A model generated the notes under the pieces. That model was not told the origin of the DNA and did no database searches. It saw nothing but the letters and a program-made list of their open reading frames with translations. A DNA stretch of 64,000 nt from Scilla litardierei (taxonomy: Eukaryota > Streptophyta > Magnoliopsida > Asparagales > Asparagaceae). The translations under genes were made by a program, and so were the position numbers. The stretch covers positions 47,371,987 through 47,435,986 of the forward strand of contig CM061142.1 of NCBI GenBank assembly GCA_030789695.1. Reading direction: 5' to 3'. Of the stretch, positions 20,147-31,110 are shown piece by piece. Each line of letters begins with the position of its first letter. Position 1 is the first letter of the stretch.

Positions 20147-21962
20147 TGATCACTCCTTATTTTACACCTTTTTTCCGCATGTTTGCATGCCATTTAGATC
20201 GCCCAAATCATGTTTTTCACGATATATCGACGATATTGCGATGCTTTTCACGATTTGTTGTTTTTGTCGCATTTCAGGTGATTTGGCGCGATTTGGAGTG
20301 ATCTCGAGATGCGCTTACTCTAGACGGTCACCAACGACCTCCCCGAGGGGTATTTTGCTGTTGGAGAGGAGCGGAAGAAGAACGGACGTCGCAGGAGCGA
20401 CAAGGAGGCCAATACAAGCAGATTGGGCATTCTTTGTGTCCCACTCGGCCGAGTGGAGGAGCCACTCGGCCGACCAGCGAGACACTGCTCGGCCGACCAG
20501 ATCAGACACAATTTACCTGTGCACTCGGCCGAGCACCGAAGACCACATCGGCCGAGTGACGACATCACGTCCGCCCGAGTGGCGCCCAGACGAAACCCTT
20601 CCAAAACGTCCAAGTTACTGTTTTTCGGCTGCCTGAACTTTAGAAGACCCACTTGGCCGAGTGGTAAATCCCGTCCGCCCGAGTACTATGAAGCCATCGG
20701 CCGAGTGACGACAACTCACTCGGCCGAGCCGCCACCGAAGTAGAGACCCCTGAAGGCCCCGACTTACTGGAAAATTACAGGGTTTTCACTCGGCCGAGCG
20801 ACTTTTGTCACTCGGCCGAGTGCGATGCGCTGCCTGTAGCGAAAACTGCGGAAAACAGGCTGTGCAGGGGTATTTTGGTCACGATTTTTGGACGATTTTG
20901 AGGGCTATTTAAACCCTGTTTTTACCCTAGTTTTAGGGGGCTCTCTCTTAGATTTTTGCAGCTTTTTAGATTAGTTTTTTTAGCTTTATTCTTGTGATTG
21001 GAGAGGAGACAAAGATTGGAATTTTGTTGGATTCAATTAAAGAACTCCATTGGTTTGCATCTCTTTTCCCTAAAAATTCTATTTTTATTGCTTATCTCAA
21101 TATTGTGATGAATTCCATAGCTTATTTCAACGATTATTTTTGTGATCTTGCTATGATTTGTGAGTAGTCTCCACGTCTTGGGGCGTGGGGATGAACCCTA
21201 CAAGCCCATCTTCATATTTGTGATGAATTAGTAGAAATCTTGCTAGAATTGTTATTAGGGATTAGATTGGGATCAATTTACTACGGATGGCTAGGTATTC
21301 ATATCAATTGGGATTTGCAAGAGATTGGATCCCAATTTGATAGGAAACCCTAGAGATCCGAATTGGGTTGGAGTCGGATTTTCGAAGTATCGGTTTGCAA
21401 GAGATTGGACCGATACTAGGATTTCCGGTTGCAATTCCATGCCGATACTCGTTTGCAAGAGATTGGACGGGTAGGAACTATCCCCATCTAGGTCGTGGAC
21501 CGAGTTTGCAAGAGATTGGGCTCGGTGCGCGATTGGACGATGATGTTGATCCTAATGCTAGCTTTCCTAGGCTAGGGTTTGCAAGAGATTGGACCCAAAC
21601 CTAGGATAGCTATAGACCGGCAACAGCGCGAGAGCGTGAGCTTGGTTCTACATTCAGTTGCAACTAGTTCATCCAAATTCTCATTCAAGCAATTTTGATA
21701 CCGATAAACCGCATTTATGAAATACGGTGAGTAGCGGGGATTCCCCATTCCCTAGACGTTTTTTATTTGATTTGATATTTCCGCATTTTTGTCTGACGAT
21801 TGTGACAGGATCGCCAAAGGCAAATTTCTCTCTTAAATAGCCAGGTTGATTGGAACAAGCACGGTCATTCGTCCTCCCTGTGTTCGATATCCCGCTCGCT
21901 GCTACACCGTGCACTTGCGGTAAAACTACAACCGTTCTTTGGGTCACATCCCGGAGCGATCA
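20147..21962 (+). repeat. 3' LTR of Athila A
   Basis: Nearly identical to the 5' LTR over its full length: about a dozen mismatches by eye plus one extra T in a T run near 20976. It carries the same palindrome cluster (20443-20820), TATA box (about 20906) and five-hairpin array (21303-21612). Confidence 0.95.
21303..21612 (+). ncRNA. Five-hairpin array, Athila A 3' LTR copy
   Basis: Same five hairpins as at 11218-11527, with unchanged stems and loops. One of the few LTR differences (GGTCATGG to GGTCGTGG near 21494) lies outside the stems. Confidence 0.8.
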
Positions 21963-21967
21963 TGCCA
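21963..21967 (+). repeat. Target site duplication of Athila A, right copy (TGCCA)
   Basis: Matches 10058-10062. The LINE 3' UTR resumes after it. Confidence 0.95.
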
Positions 21968-22051
21968 TATCCCCTCTCTTTTGATGACACACTCCACAAG
22001 ATGCTATTGTTGTAACTTGTATATTATTTAATAAGATCACCGCTTACTTTT

Positions 22052-22052
<1 letters not shown>

Positions 22053-22104
<52 letters not shown>
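22053..22104. repeat. (TA)n microsatellite at the LINE 3' end
   Basis: About 50 bp of alternating TA just before TTTTCAAAAAAAA. It may be part of the LINE tail or of the LINE2 target. Confidence 0.9.
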
Positions 22105-22108
<4 letters not shown>

Positions 22109-22144
22109 TTTTCAAAAAAAATATATATATATATACATACATAC

Positions 22145-23283
22145 ATTCTCCCTCGCCCTGGGCATCCTACATGCGTGATACCTACCTGAAGCGCAATCCT
22201 TTATTTCAGTGTGAAGCCTCTGTTCTTGACTCTGGTTCTTGGAAGCATGTGCTCCAATGTCGGGATTTAGCCACTTCCTGCTTCCGTCATGTTGTGCGGG
22301 ATGGGTGCTCCGCTTCTTTTTGGTATGACCCCTGGCTACCTTGCGGCCCCTTGGCCTTGCTGTGCACCCCTCCCACTCTACTGAGATTCCGCTGGGTTGC
22401 CAACTATTGGGATGGTCGTGGTTGGTCCCTTCCTGCTGAGATTCGCCACCTATCACACCTCTTTGCTGATGCCTCAGTGACCGATGGCCCGGATTTGTGG
22501 CACTGGGCGGTTGACGGTGATTGCTCCCTCCGAGCAGCCTGGTCGTCCACATGACGTCACTCCGCTCCTGCTCGCCTTGCCCCTCTTGTCTGGTTCCCTG
22601 GGCACACACCCAAGTTTTCCCTCACCTTACTGCGCGCTCTCCTCGACCGTCTTCCCACCACCCACCAGCTCGCTCGGCGGGGGGTTCGTGACCAGTCTGC
22701 CTGTGCCCTCTGTGGTGATCACCCTGAGACTTCACGTCATATCTTCTTCCGGTGTGACTACAGTGCTTTTGTCTGGGCGGCGTGCAAGCTTCGCCTGGGT
22801 CTTCCTTCTTGCTCCAAATCCATCACTGTTGAGGCGCATATGCTGAGACGGCGGTTTGGAGCAAGAGGAAAGACCACTCCCCGGGGAAAGCTCTCCTTGC
22901 TTGTCTTCTCCGCAGTGGTCTGGCATATCTGGAGAGAGAGGAACAGTCGCATCTTCCGCTCGATTCTGTGCCCCAAAACTGCTATCCTCGCCAGGATCTC
23001 TTCTGACGTCTCTACTGCCATGGCTAGTCTGGATCTTAGTGATGTTTCTACTGAGGATCTTCCCCTTTTTGAGAACTGGGGTCTCCCCTAGGCCCTTTTT
23101 GTGTGCCTCCCCAGTTTTGGTTTATACTTCTCTCCCCTTGTACTTTCTTGCCGCCTTCCTGGTAGTTCTAGTGTGGGGTGACTGCTTCCCAGCCTCTCCC
23201 CCGCCTGCTCTTCTTCTGGTTCGTGCCTTGATGTAGGCCTGTTTATATCTATATACATACACACTTACGTTTCAAAAAAAAAA
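22145..23283 (+). mobile_element. LINE2: 5'-truncated L1-type LINE
   Basis: Only the C-terminal end of ORF2 and the 3' UTR remain, ending in a short poly-A at about 23274-23283. TACATACA-like sequence on both sides could be the target duplication, but it is low-complexity. 5' truncation is usual for LINE insertions. Confidence 0.8.
22150..23091 (+). pseudogene. LINE2 ORF2 C-terminal fragment with zf-RVT
   Basis: A single frame is open from the truncation point to TAG at 23089-23091 with one internal TGA (22552-22554). It shows the conserved end of plant LINE ORF2: GSWKHVLQCRD, FWYDPWLPCGPL, then the zf-RVT region with FSLTLLRALLDRLPT and CALCGDHPETSRHIFFRC (Cys/His ligands), and VVWHIWRERNSRIF near the end. 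Endonuclease and RT core are missing. It is more GC-rich than the first LINE and belongs to a different subfamily. Confidence 0.85.
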
Positions 23284-23919
23284 TACATACACACACACAC
23301 ACACACACATATGAACATGCAGTTTCTTCATTCAGTTTCACACATTGTATAATTGTTTATCATATCTGTGTGAATTTTGTGATATTGTCTCCATGTATGC
23401 TATATTCTTTATATGATGTGATTTGAGACGATATTCTTTTCATATATCTCAATGTTGATATTGGACTCTCACTCCTCTTATCAGCTAAGTTTATAATGTG
23501 GTTTTATGAGTTTTTGATGTATATACCTTTAGACTCTTGTAATTGTTGCTAGTTCTTATTTAGCACGATTGTTGTTGTTATTTACTCCAGCCTTTTGGAT
23601 AATGCCATAGGAGGAGAGAAATAAACAGACAGATTCATAACGAATGTGCTAAGTAATGTCTAATAACACTTGAATCTAAGATTAAAGTTGCCTTAGATTC
23701 AGGGGAGTAAGATATAATGAATATGGATTTTAAATCCTAGCTTTCATGGATTCATTTCATTCATGCATATCTTCCTCATTTGCTTCATTTGATATATAGA
23801 TGCACTAATATTTATTGTCTAACTTGATCGGCATCTATGTAGGGGGAGTAAGTTTTCTTTACGTACAACTATTTATCTTTTTGTTTATGTTTGTTTGTCA
23901 TCATCAAAAAGGGGAAGAA
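23284..23919 (+). mobile_element. SIRE-1 copia element, 3' internal remnant
   Basis: Noncoding sequence leading to the polypurine tract AAAAAGGGGAAGAA at 23906-23919, adjacent to the LTR. A GGGGGAGTAAG block occurs at about 23840. An (AC)n run lies at its left edge (23288-23308). No coding part of this element remains. Confidence 0.65.
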
Positions 23920-24318
23920 TGTTGAGTATTGGACTTCTCCCTACTTGGTGTTAATGATGAGCAAACATAAATACTTGTGACAATTTCTCTATTTGCAGTT
24001 AATCCATTGTCTAAGCATATCACGAAGATCTATTTGCAATGGATGACACTCAAAGATCATTGAAAGCAAAGGAAGTGGATTGGATAATCGTAAATGGTGA
24101 TTGAAGCTCCTAGAAGACTTCAAGCTCATGCATTGGATAGAAGAGAGTGTTCGTCAAATGTAACTTTCTTGTTTCTCTTCTAGTATGTAGCTTAGAAGTT
24201 GAACTTTGTTGGAGCACATACACACATCTTCATTTCAGTCTTAGGATATCATTAGATCAACTTTCCTTTGACTCCAATTCATTTCTATCTAGATTGTGCT
24301 TGTCATGTTAATAACAGT

Positions 24319-24975
24319 CGACTGCTGAACGATTTACAGTCGCCTATCACAAAACAGTTAGCTGTGTTTTGTTCTACAATCGCTTGTTATGCACAAACTT
24401 TTTCAGTCTAGTTTTGGGCTTCTTAGCTTTAACTCTCACAGGCGACTTATGTAGATTTCACAGGCGCATGTCCAAGTGACAGTCGACTGTGTTTTGTTAA
24501 TCAGTCGCATGTCTATTGTTATCCCAATTCTATTTCTCTGTTTGATCTGGCCAGTCGACTATTGTTGGATTTACAGTCGACTGTCCAAAGGAACAGTCGA
24601 CTGTCAATACTTCAACAGTCGTCTGTCTTTGAGCCTATTTTGATGACTCAACTCTCTGCAAAATGTCAGGGTCTTGACCGTCGCCTGTAGAAGGATTACA
24701 GTCATATGTTTAGTTTAACAGTCGATAGTCTTCTCTTTATCAGTCGCCTGTCATGTTCTCACAGACTTTTCTCAGATTCTCTCAACTTACCCAGCTTACG
24801 GCCAGTCACCTGTAGTAGGATTTACAGTCGCCTGTTTGTTTAACAGTCGACTGTCTATGCCTCATCAGTCGACTGTCCACGTGATAAGTTACCGTTATGA
24901 ATTCTCACCTACCCTCTATCACTGTGCAGCAGTCGACTGTGAGTTCTTCAACAGTCGACTATCACGGGCGCAGAT
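24319..24975 (+). promoter_or_regulatory. Cluster of CAGTCGACTG palindromes in copia U3
   Basis: Seven perfect CAGTCGACTG sites (often extended to ACAGTCGACTGT) and many near copies such as CAGTCGCCTG occur in 650 bp, ending about 75 bp before the TATA box at 25047. The layout matches the Athila palindrome clusters although the elements and the sequence are unrelated. Confidence 0.7.
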
Positions 24976-25046
24976 TCTATCCGTTGAGTTTTTCCTCACG
25001 GACTTCAAATGGGTTTTTGGTGATTCAGTTTGAAGGGTTTGAGAAA

Positions 25047-25056
25047 CCTATAAAAG
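25047..25056 (+). promoter_or_regulatory. TATA box of the SIRE-1 LTR
   Basis: CCTATAAAAG is a good plant TATA box. The matching region of the SIRE-2 5' LTR has been lost through the Athila D rearrangement. Confidence 0.65.
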
Positions 25057-25741
25057 AAGCCTATACTGTTCCATTGAGATGCTAGACTCTTTGATTATTT
25101 CTTGCTAAAATCTTTAAGCTTTCATTTTAAAGATCAAAGCTCTCATGATCCAAAAGCCCTAGAATTCCTATCTTCCATCTCTTGCTCTCCAACCTAGAAC
25201 TAAAGAGAAATCTTCTAGGTATTTGGTGCAATCAAGAGAAAGGGATTTCCTCTCTTCCAAGAGAGTCTTTCAACACACTAACACACTTCTCCTTCAAGTT
25301 CTACTTCAAGGCATATGTGATTGTAAGTGTTGCTTAATTTCATATTTCATAACTTTCGTTATTTGATTCACTCTCAGGTTGTGAGAGTGGTTTGCTTGCT
25401 CCCAAATTGTGGGAGTCAAAGACATCGAGTGTATTTCGATTTCACTTGTTGGGTTGCTACAAGTGGGTTTTAAGAAAACCTCAAATTAGGGTTCTAACTT
25501 GAGTATCCGGTTGTTTACCGGGTGGAAGGGACGTAGGATTACCGGGAACAAGTCGGGAAGTGACTTGGGTAATCCGAACTCTTGAAACATTCTTGCGTTT
25601 GCATTTTTTTCATTTTGGGTTTATTCTTATTCTGCACTATTTGTTGGTTAGGAATTTAATTTGGTGTAACTATCTTTTTAAATTACATAAACACTATTCA
25701 ACCCTCCTTCTAGTGTTTTTCTCATAGCCAGTGACCTTACA

Positions 25742-27008
25742 GATGCAAGGGAGATTGCCTTCTTAGCTTCAGCCCAATCCTAGGGCCCAAGTAAATGTAG
25801 TGGTCATAGTTACCACAAGAGGAGGAAAGATTATTGACATTGTCATGGTGTCGGTTTCTAGCAATGTGAGCCAAAGGTCGTCCATTCATGCTCAAGATGA
25901 AGATGGTACTACCACTGAAAAAGACAAGGAAAATGCTACAGAGGAGCCCCATGCTATTGAAGAGAGGGAGACTTCACCTTCTACCTTGCCTACTACCATT
26001 ACGGCATCGGCGGATGCTACTACTACTTCCAACAAGTCCACTCCAAAGGATACTGCCAGAGACAAGGCAAGTCGACCTCCTCCCCCATATCCTCAAAGGT
26101 TGGCACTAGCAAAGATGGAGAAGAAATACGCCAAGTTCTCCGAGCTCCTCAAATGTATCCAATTGAACATCCCCTTTATGGACGCTATCACAGAAATCCC
26201 CACATACGCTAAGTTCTTGAAGGATTCAATAACGGGGAAGCATACACAAGAAGAGGTGAAGCTCTTGGATAATTGCACCTTAGTCATTAAGAATTATCTA
26301 CCGAAGAAGTTGCCAGATCCGGGGAGTTTCACGGTGCCGTGCCCCGTTGGAGGCACCCTTATTAGTAGAGCATTGATTGACTTGGGAGCGACAATTAGTT
26401 TGGTGCCGCTCACTATCTTTAAGAGGTTAAATACCTGGACGAAATTTGAGCCTACCGATATAAGCATTCAATTGGCGGATCACTCTATTACTTATCTGGA
26501 AGGCATCGCACGCGACATCATCCTACAAATACCACCCGTGCTATGTGTGTCGGTAGATTTTGTGATTATGGACTTGTCGTAGAAAGGTAGTTCGTAGATC
26601 ATATTGGGGCATCCATTCATGGCGACGGCCGGCGTCTTGATCGACGTCTGTGAGTGGACATTATCTTTGAACGTGGGAAATATTGATGTCCAATTCTGCT
26701 TGCAAAAGCCTATGAAGGAACGTCCACTGCCGAAAGATGCTAATTACCTTGATCTAGTGGAGGATGAAGCTACTTATGAACATACCATGGAGGAGATTTC
26801 CAAAGATCCAATGAAGATGAGTTTGGACGACGATGGCGACATCGTATACAATAAGGCAGTGGCCGCCTACCTACGAGTTCTTGACAAAGAGCCCCCGGAC
26901 ATACACCTGCACCACCAAGAACAGGAGGCAACGATCTTAATGACCGAGGAGGGTCATCAAAGTGAGGCGCGTCAAATACCACCGCATGGGATCATTGGAA
27001 AGCACTAA
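25742..27008 (+). pseudogene. Athila B gag-protease fragment
   Basis: The frame begins inside Gag and runs through the aspartic protease to TAA near 27008. Recognisable pieces are VVIVTTRGGK (as in element A), FMDAITEIPTYAKFLKDSI, DPGSFTVPCPVGGTLISRA, the protease site ALIDLGATISLVPL, and ILGHPFMATAGVLIDV. TAG codons at 25764, 26580 and 26595 interrupt it. It is clearly homologous to the element A frame but diverged, so it is an older or different Athila family. Domain order and the absence of RT after it match element A. Confidence 0.85.
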
Positions 27009-27092
27009 GGGCGTATTTCATATGCGCCCAACATCTTTGATCGTCGTTAAAAATCTTGAGGGAGTCAAGCTTACGACTTAAAACAAGCGCTT

Positions 27093-27110
27093 ATCGGGAG
27101 GCTACCCGAT
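27093..27110 (+). other. Hairpin after gag-protease in Athila B
   Basis: ATCGGG and CCCGAT pair around AGGCTA. It corresponds to 14846-14863 in Athila A, with a compensated outer pair. Confidence 0.6.
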
Positions 27111-27369
27111 TTTCTTTCCTTTAGCTTTATTTTTTTTCTTTTGTTCTTCTTTTTCTATTCAAAAATCAAATAAATACGTTTTAACTCTAGAAAAATACAA
27201 AAACATAAAAATCTGATGAGTTCTTCCTTCTACAGGTTGAACAATGAGGAAAGAGTGCCAAACGATGAAAAGAAGGAGAAGGAACCAAGAGGAAGGCACT
27301 TTAGAGAAATACAAGCTTGGGGAAAGATACAGTCAGATGGAGAAAGGCTGCAAAAACGTGCTCTGGAAA

Positions 27370-27772
27370 TCAAACGCGACTAGACTGAGTAGATGCCTAC
27401 TCGGTCGAGATACAGTCAGAACTGCAGAGAGTTGGAGGAATAGGCAAAAATTCGCTCTGGAAATCAATTGCGACTCGACCGAGTAGTACCCTACTCGGTC
27501 GAGCTACAGACAGAGCCCAAGAACGTCGAAAAAGAGCACTCTATTTCTAATTCGACTCGAACGAGTAGCTTCACTGCTCGGTCGAGCTACAGGAGGAGTC
27601 CAAAAGTGCTAAAAAGGGCGATCTGGAAAGCTTAATGGACTCGACCGAGTAGCTACCCTACTCAGCCGAGCTATAGAGGGGAGAAAAGAGAGCTGAAAAC
27701 AACACTGTTTCAATTCAGCTCAACCGAGCTGAGTAAGCAGCTCGGTCGAGTATTGAGCTGAGTAAGCAGCTC
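27370..27772 (+). repeat. Tandem ~88-bp units, each holding a CTCGACCGAGTAG / CTACTCGGTCGAG hairpin
   Basis: Four units at about 27376, 27472, 27550 and 27638 each contain a GACTCGACCGAGTAG-like arm, a 3-6 nt spacer and the inverse arm, followed by GCTACAG and a purine-rich spacer. A variant with AGCTCAACCGAGCTGAG lies at 27717-27772. This is the Athila B counterpart of the CTCGGCCGAG cluster before the 3' ORF of Athila A, but with long hairpins instead of separate palindromes. No clear TATA box follows it. Confidence 0.65.
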
Positions 27773-28963
27773 AATCCATCCCCCTCTATCCCTCTCTATC
27801 TCCCACCGCCCTAGCTCCGGCACTTCATCGGAGCAGCACCGCCAGTGTCGCCCAGAACTGGCGGTGCAAACCTCCTCTGTCATGCCCTGCTCTCCCAAGA
27901 ACAGGAAGCGTAGCTGACGAGGCCGCCGTATTATTCAGACTCAGGCTTCGAGCCCTCTTATCCAAATACCACTAGGCATTTTTTTATCGTGTAACATTAA
28001 ATAAGAAGCAGGCCACTGCAACACTGGATTAATACACAAAAATGAAAGTACGCCAACAGAAAATAAAATGCAGTACTTAAAGAAAATACAACAACACAGA
28101 ACATACATTACATCACATTACACAAGTTCATATAGATACATACATCAGCTGTACAAGGGGGATACAAAAGTGGGTACAACAACAGTAGAAACCCCCAACC
28201 CAAAAGTACAAAAGGTCCACCCGGTACAATGCACCCACTAATCTAAACCCGGGAAGTCTAACTGAACGAGGTCGCCTGTAGGCTCAACCTCTGCCGAACT
28301 GGCACCGGTCTCTGGCTCCGGGACGCCTGAAGACTGCTCGGGTCTCACACCTGAAAACCACAGGATGGGACATGTCAACACGTGACCCTGTAGAAACTTC
28401 TAATACTCTAGTAGTACACAGTTTTAGAACTGGTCTTCCTAACTAACTAACTAACTAACTACAAGTGTCACATCATCACATGTTTATGCAGAAATTAAGA
28501 ACAGAACATAAATGCTGAAAGTAAATAACAGGAAGTAGAACATAAATAAATTTTCTGATTAGATTAATTAAAATTAATCGGTGTTCTGTTTTGGAACCTG
28601 GGTAAACCATAGACTGCTAAGGAAGCGGACTTCACACAGGGTGGTTGAAAAAGTGGTACCACTCCAGTGACACGTGCACTGGAGGGGCCTCTCGTAACTC
28701 CGTGTCCGAACGGGGCAAGGCACTAAAGCGAGGCTCATCTCGGTTTTTTTGTCGAACAAACGGAGAAACCCATCATTTACCGACATGGTGTGACATGAGC
28801 ACACCACCGGCCTCTCCAACTCTATTCAACTCCCCCTTACGGGAGTGACGTAGTGAGTGATAAATTATACTACGGTCCGCTCCTCAACACCTACAATTTA
28901 CCCGTGTTCCCCCAAACCCCCATCCGGAGTCTCACCCATTTCAAAATGGAACGAGTACTCCCG

Positions 28964-28968
28964 ATGTC
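28964..28968. repeat. Target site duplication of Athila C, left copy (ATGTC)
   Basis: ATGTC precedes TGATCGGCCC and recurs at 37015-37019 after GGACCGATCA, defining the element exactly. Confidence 0.95.
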
Positions 28969-31110
28969 TGATCGGCCCCGAAATGCAACCCAAGAGCACG
29001 ACCAAGAACTTGATCGGCCCCGGATACACACCCGGAGAACGATTGTAGTTTTACCGCAAGCGCACGGCAAAGTGGCGAGCGGGTATCGAACACGAGGAGG
29101 TGGTGTTGAGCTCCAATCTATCCTATGTTGGTTTGACTACGATGGTTTTATTGGTGGAGATGGCTATGGTATGATGTAATGGCAATGGTGATGGATGTCG
29201 GTGTCGGAGATATAGAAATCGGTCAAATATCAATTCAAATGCAATATAATAAAAGTGTCTAGGGCTAGGGAATCCCCACTACGGACCGTCATGCATCATT
29301 GTGAATAGTGAATCTCAATATTACTAGACTTGCGTTGAGGTGAACTAGTCGTAAATGAATAGAGAACCAAGCTCACGCTCTCGCGCTATTGCCGGTCTAT
29401 AACAAACCTAGGATAGGGCCTAATCTCTTGCAAACCCTAGCCTAAGCCACTAGCATTAGGATCGACATCATCGTTCAATCGCCCCTCGAGCCCACTCTCG
29501 TGCAAACTCGAGTTACGATCTAGGTTGTGATAGTTCGTATTCGTCCAATCTCTTACAAACGAATATGTGTATAGATTTACAATTAAAAATCCTAGCTTTG
29601 GTCCAATCTCTTGCAAACCAAATCTAGAGAAATCCAATTCTAAATCTAAATCGAATATCTAGGCCTTCCCATCGATTAGAATCCAATCTCTTGCAAACCC
29701 CAATAGATGGAAATCCCTAGCTATCCGTAATAAATCAATCACAACCTAACCTCCTAGCAATTCTAGCAATTTGAAAATTCATTCATCACAAATCTGAAAT
29801 TAGATCCATAGGGTTCATCCCCAAACCCTAGAACAATAAATCTACTCTAGCATAGTAATAATGATATGAGAATCAATAGAAATCATTGCTTGCATACAAA
29901 AAGATAGAAAAACAAAGATTCAAATAAAAAGAAGAAAATACTTAGCTTGATGAAGATCTTCAATCCAAAATACAAGCTTTTAGATCCAAGAGGGGGCCTA
30001 GGGCATGGCCTAACCTCTAAAATAATCCTAAGAAAAACATATGGGGGCTAAGAAAACATTATGAGGATCCCCCTCTAATGGTGGCTACAAACCCCTTAAA
30101 TACTCTCCCAAAACCCTAGCAAGAAACCCTAGAAAACCGCTCAAATTCGTGCCCAAAAACAGCCCAAACCGCAACTTAAAATCTGGGCCCAGGCCGCACT
30201 CGGCCGAGTGGAAAATGTGACTCGGCCAAGTGGAAATTCCAGCACTGCATCATCAACTTGCAGAAATTCTCCCGATTTCATCCGACCTCTGATTTGCGCG
30301 TTCTTGGCGGCGTTGGAATCGTCATGAAGTCTACTATCCATAAAACATATGATAAAAATACTTTGCTTGCTGGAATGATAGCAGATTTCAAAAGGGTGGG
30401 AGGCTGTCTGAAAATCTGGGCGCTGCATGTCCTCGGCATCACTCGGCCGAGTTGACTTCTATACTCGGTCGAGTGGGCTTCTATACTCGGTCGAGTGATA
30501 GACCCTGTAAAATTCCAGTAAGTCAGGGGTCTTGGGGGCCTGTCTTCGGAGGTGACTCGGCCGAGTGGCTTTACTCACTCGGCCGAGGGGCATTCGGTAA
30601 TCGGCCGAGTCGGAACCCTCAATCGCCTGACGGATTCCAGTAAGTCTGGGATTTTTGGGGGCCGTCGTCGTGATGCCACTCGGGTGAGTGGTGTCTCCAT
30701 GCTCGGCCGAGTGGGATGGCGATGCTCGGCCGAGTGCATGCTGATACTCAATCTGCTGCGTGTCCGATCTGGCCGGCCGAGCGGGCTTCTTTGCTCGGCC
30801 GAGTGGCATGCTGAAAATGCCCAATCTTCTCCGTTTCTCCTCCTCGTCGCTCCTACGGAGTTCCTTCTTCTTCCACCCATCTCCCATCACCGAATAGCCC
30901 TGAAAAGAGCCTTGGGTGACGCTCCGGAGTGGGTGCAAGTCCCTTAAGCTGCTTTTTGCTCCCGATCGCTCCATATTTCCTGAAATCCGACAAAAACAAG
31001 AAATAGTGAAAAGTAACGCAATATCGTCGAATACTCGTGAAAAGCGTGATATGGGTGATCGAAATGGCATGCAAATATGCAGAAAAAAGGTGTAAAATAT
31101 GGACCGATCA
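28969..31110 (-). repeat. 3' LTR of Athila C
   Basis: Terminal sequences TGATCGGTCC (minus-strand start) and GGGCCGATCA (end). It carries palindromes (30195-30800), a TATA box near 30095, the five-hairpin array (29407-29710) and, at its U5 end, a 42-bp terminal duplication. Confidence 0.95.
29407..29710 (-). ncRNA. Five-hairpin array, Athila C 3' LTR copy
   Basis: On the minus strand: H1 ATTGGGGT / ATTCTAAT (with G-U pairs) plus CCATC / GATGG; H2 TTTGGT / ACCAAA; H3 TATTCGT / ACGAATA; H4 CTCGAG / CTCGAG with loop TTGCACGAGAGTGG; H5 CTTAGG and TAGGGT / GCCCTA and CCTAGG. Stem bases differ from Athila A but pairing is kept. Confidence 0.8.

Larger units (their letters stand above)
10063..21962 (+). 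mobile_element. Athila A: Ty3/gypsy element lacking pol
   Basis: An 11.9-kb LTR element with LTRs of 1815 and 1816 bp that differ by only about a dozen bases by eye, a 5-bp TSD, a PBS and a polypurine tract. Inside are a gag-protease frame (12032-14800) and an Athila ORF-1-like frame (16019-18205). There is no reverse transcriptase, RNase H or integrase between them. Both frames contain in-frame stops. Young LTRs together with missing pol and several stops imply mobilisation in trans by an autonomous relative not present in the window. Confidence 0.95.
4350..22125 (+). mobile_element. L1-type LINE (non-LTR retrotransposon), split by Athila A
   Basis: A nearly complete plant L1-type element: ORF1 with a DUF4283-like domain and a CCHC knuckle, ORF2 with apurinic endonuclease, reverse transcriptase and a C-terminal zf-RVT region, then a 3' UTR. 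The 3' UTR is interrupted at 10062 by Athila A and resumes at 21968, ending in TTTTCAAAAAAAA near 22113-22125, possibly with the adjoining (TA)n tract as tail. Both ORFs are broken by frameshifts and stops, so this copy is inactive. The 5' boundary is a guess based on the open frame; no target duplication was identified. Confidence 0.85.
23920..25741 (+). repeat. 3' LTR of SIRE-1 (copia)
   Basis: Starts TGTTGAGTATTGG after a polypurine tract and ends CCTTACA. Its start and end match the SIRE-2 LTR (40116-42776), whose end is followed by a PBS, so the boundaries are firm. It contains a CAGTCGACTG palindrome cluster and then CCTATAAAAG. The right side abuts Athila B, the insertion target; the left end of the element is missing. 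Confidence 0.9.
25742..27989 (+). mobile_element. Athila B fragment
   Basis: The middle of an Athila element: C-terminal gag, protease, post-protease hairpin and palindrome region, cut by SIRE-1 on the left and by the chromovirus on the right. The order matches Athila A from about 13480 to 16050, including an ORF-1-like start (a Met codon followed by basic residues near 27880). LTRs are outside the preserved part. Confidence 0.85.

Noticed and set aside
28574..28848. Overlapping small ORFs on both strands in the chromovirus LTR
   Set aside because: They lie wholly inside an LTR and show no family features.
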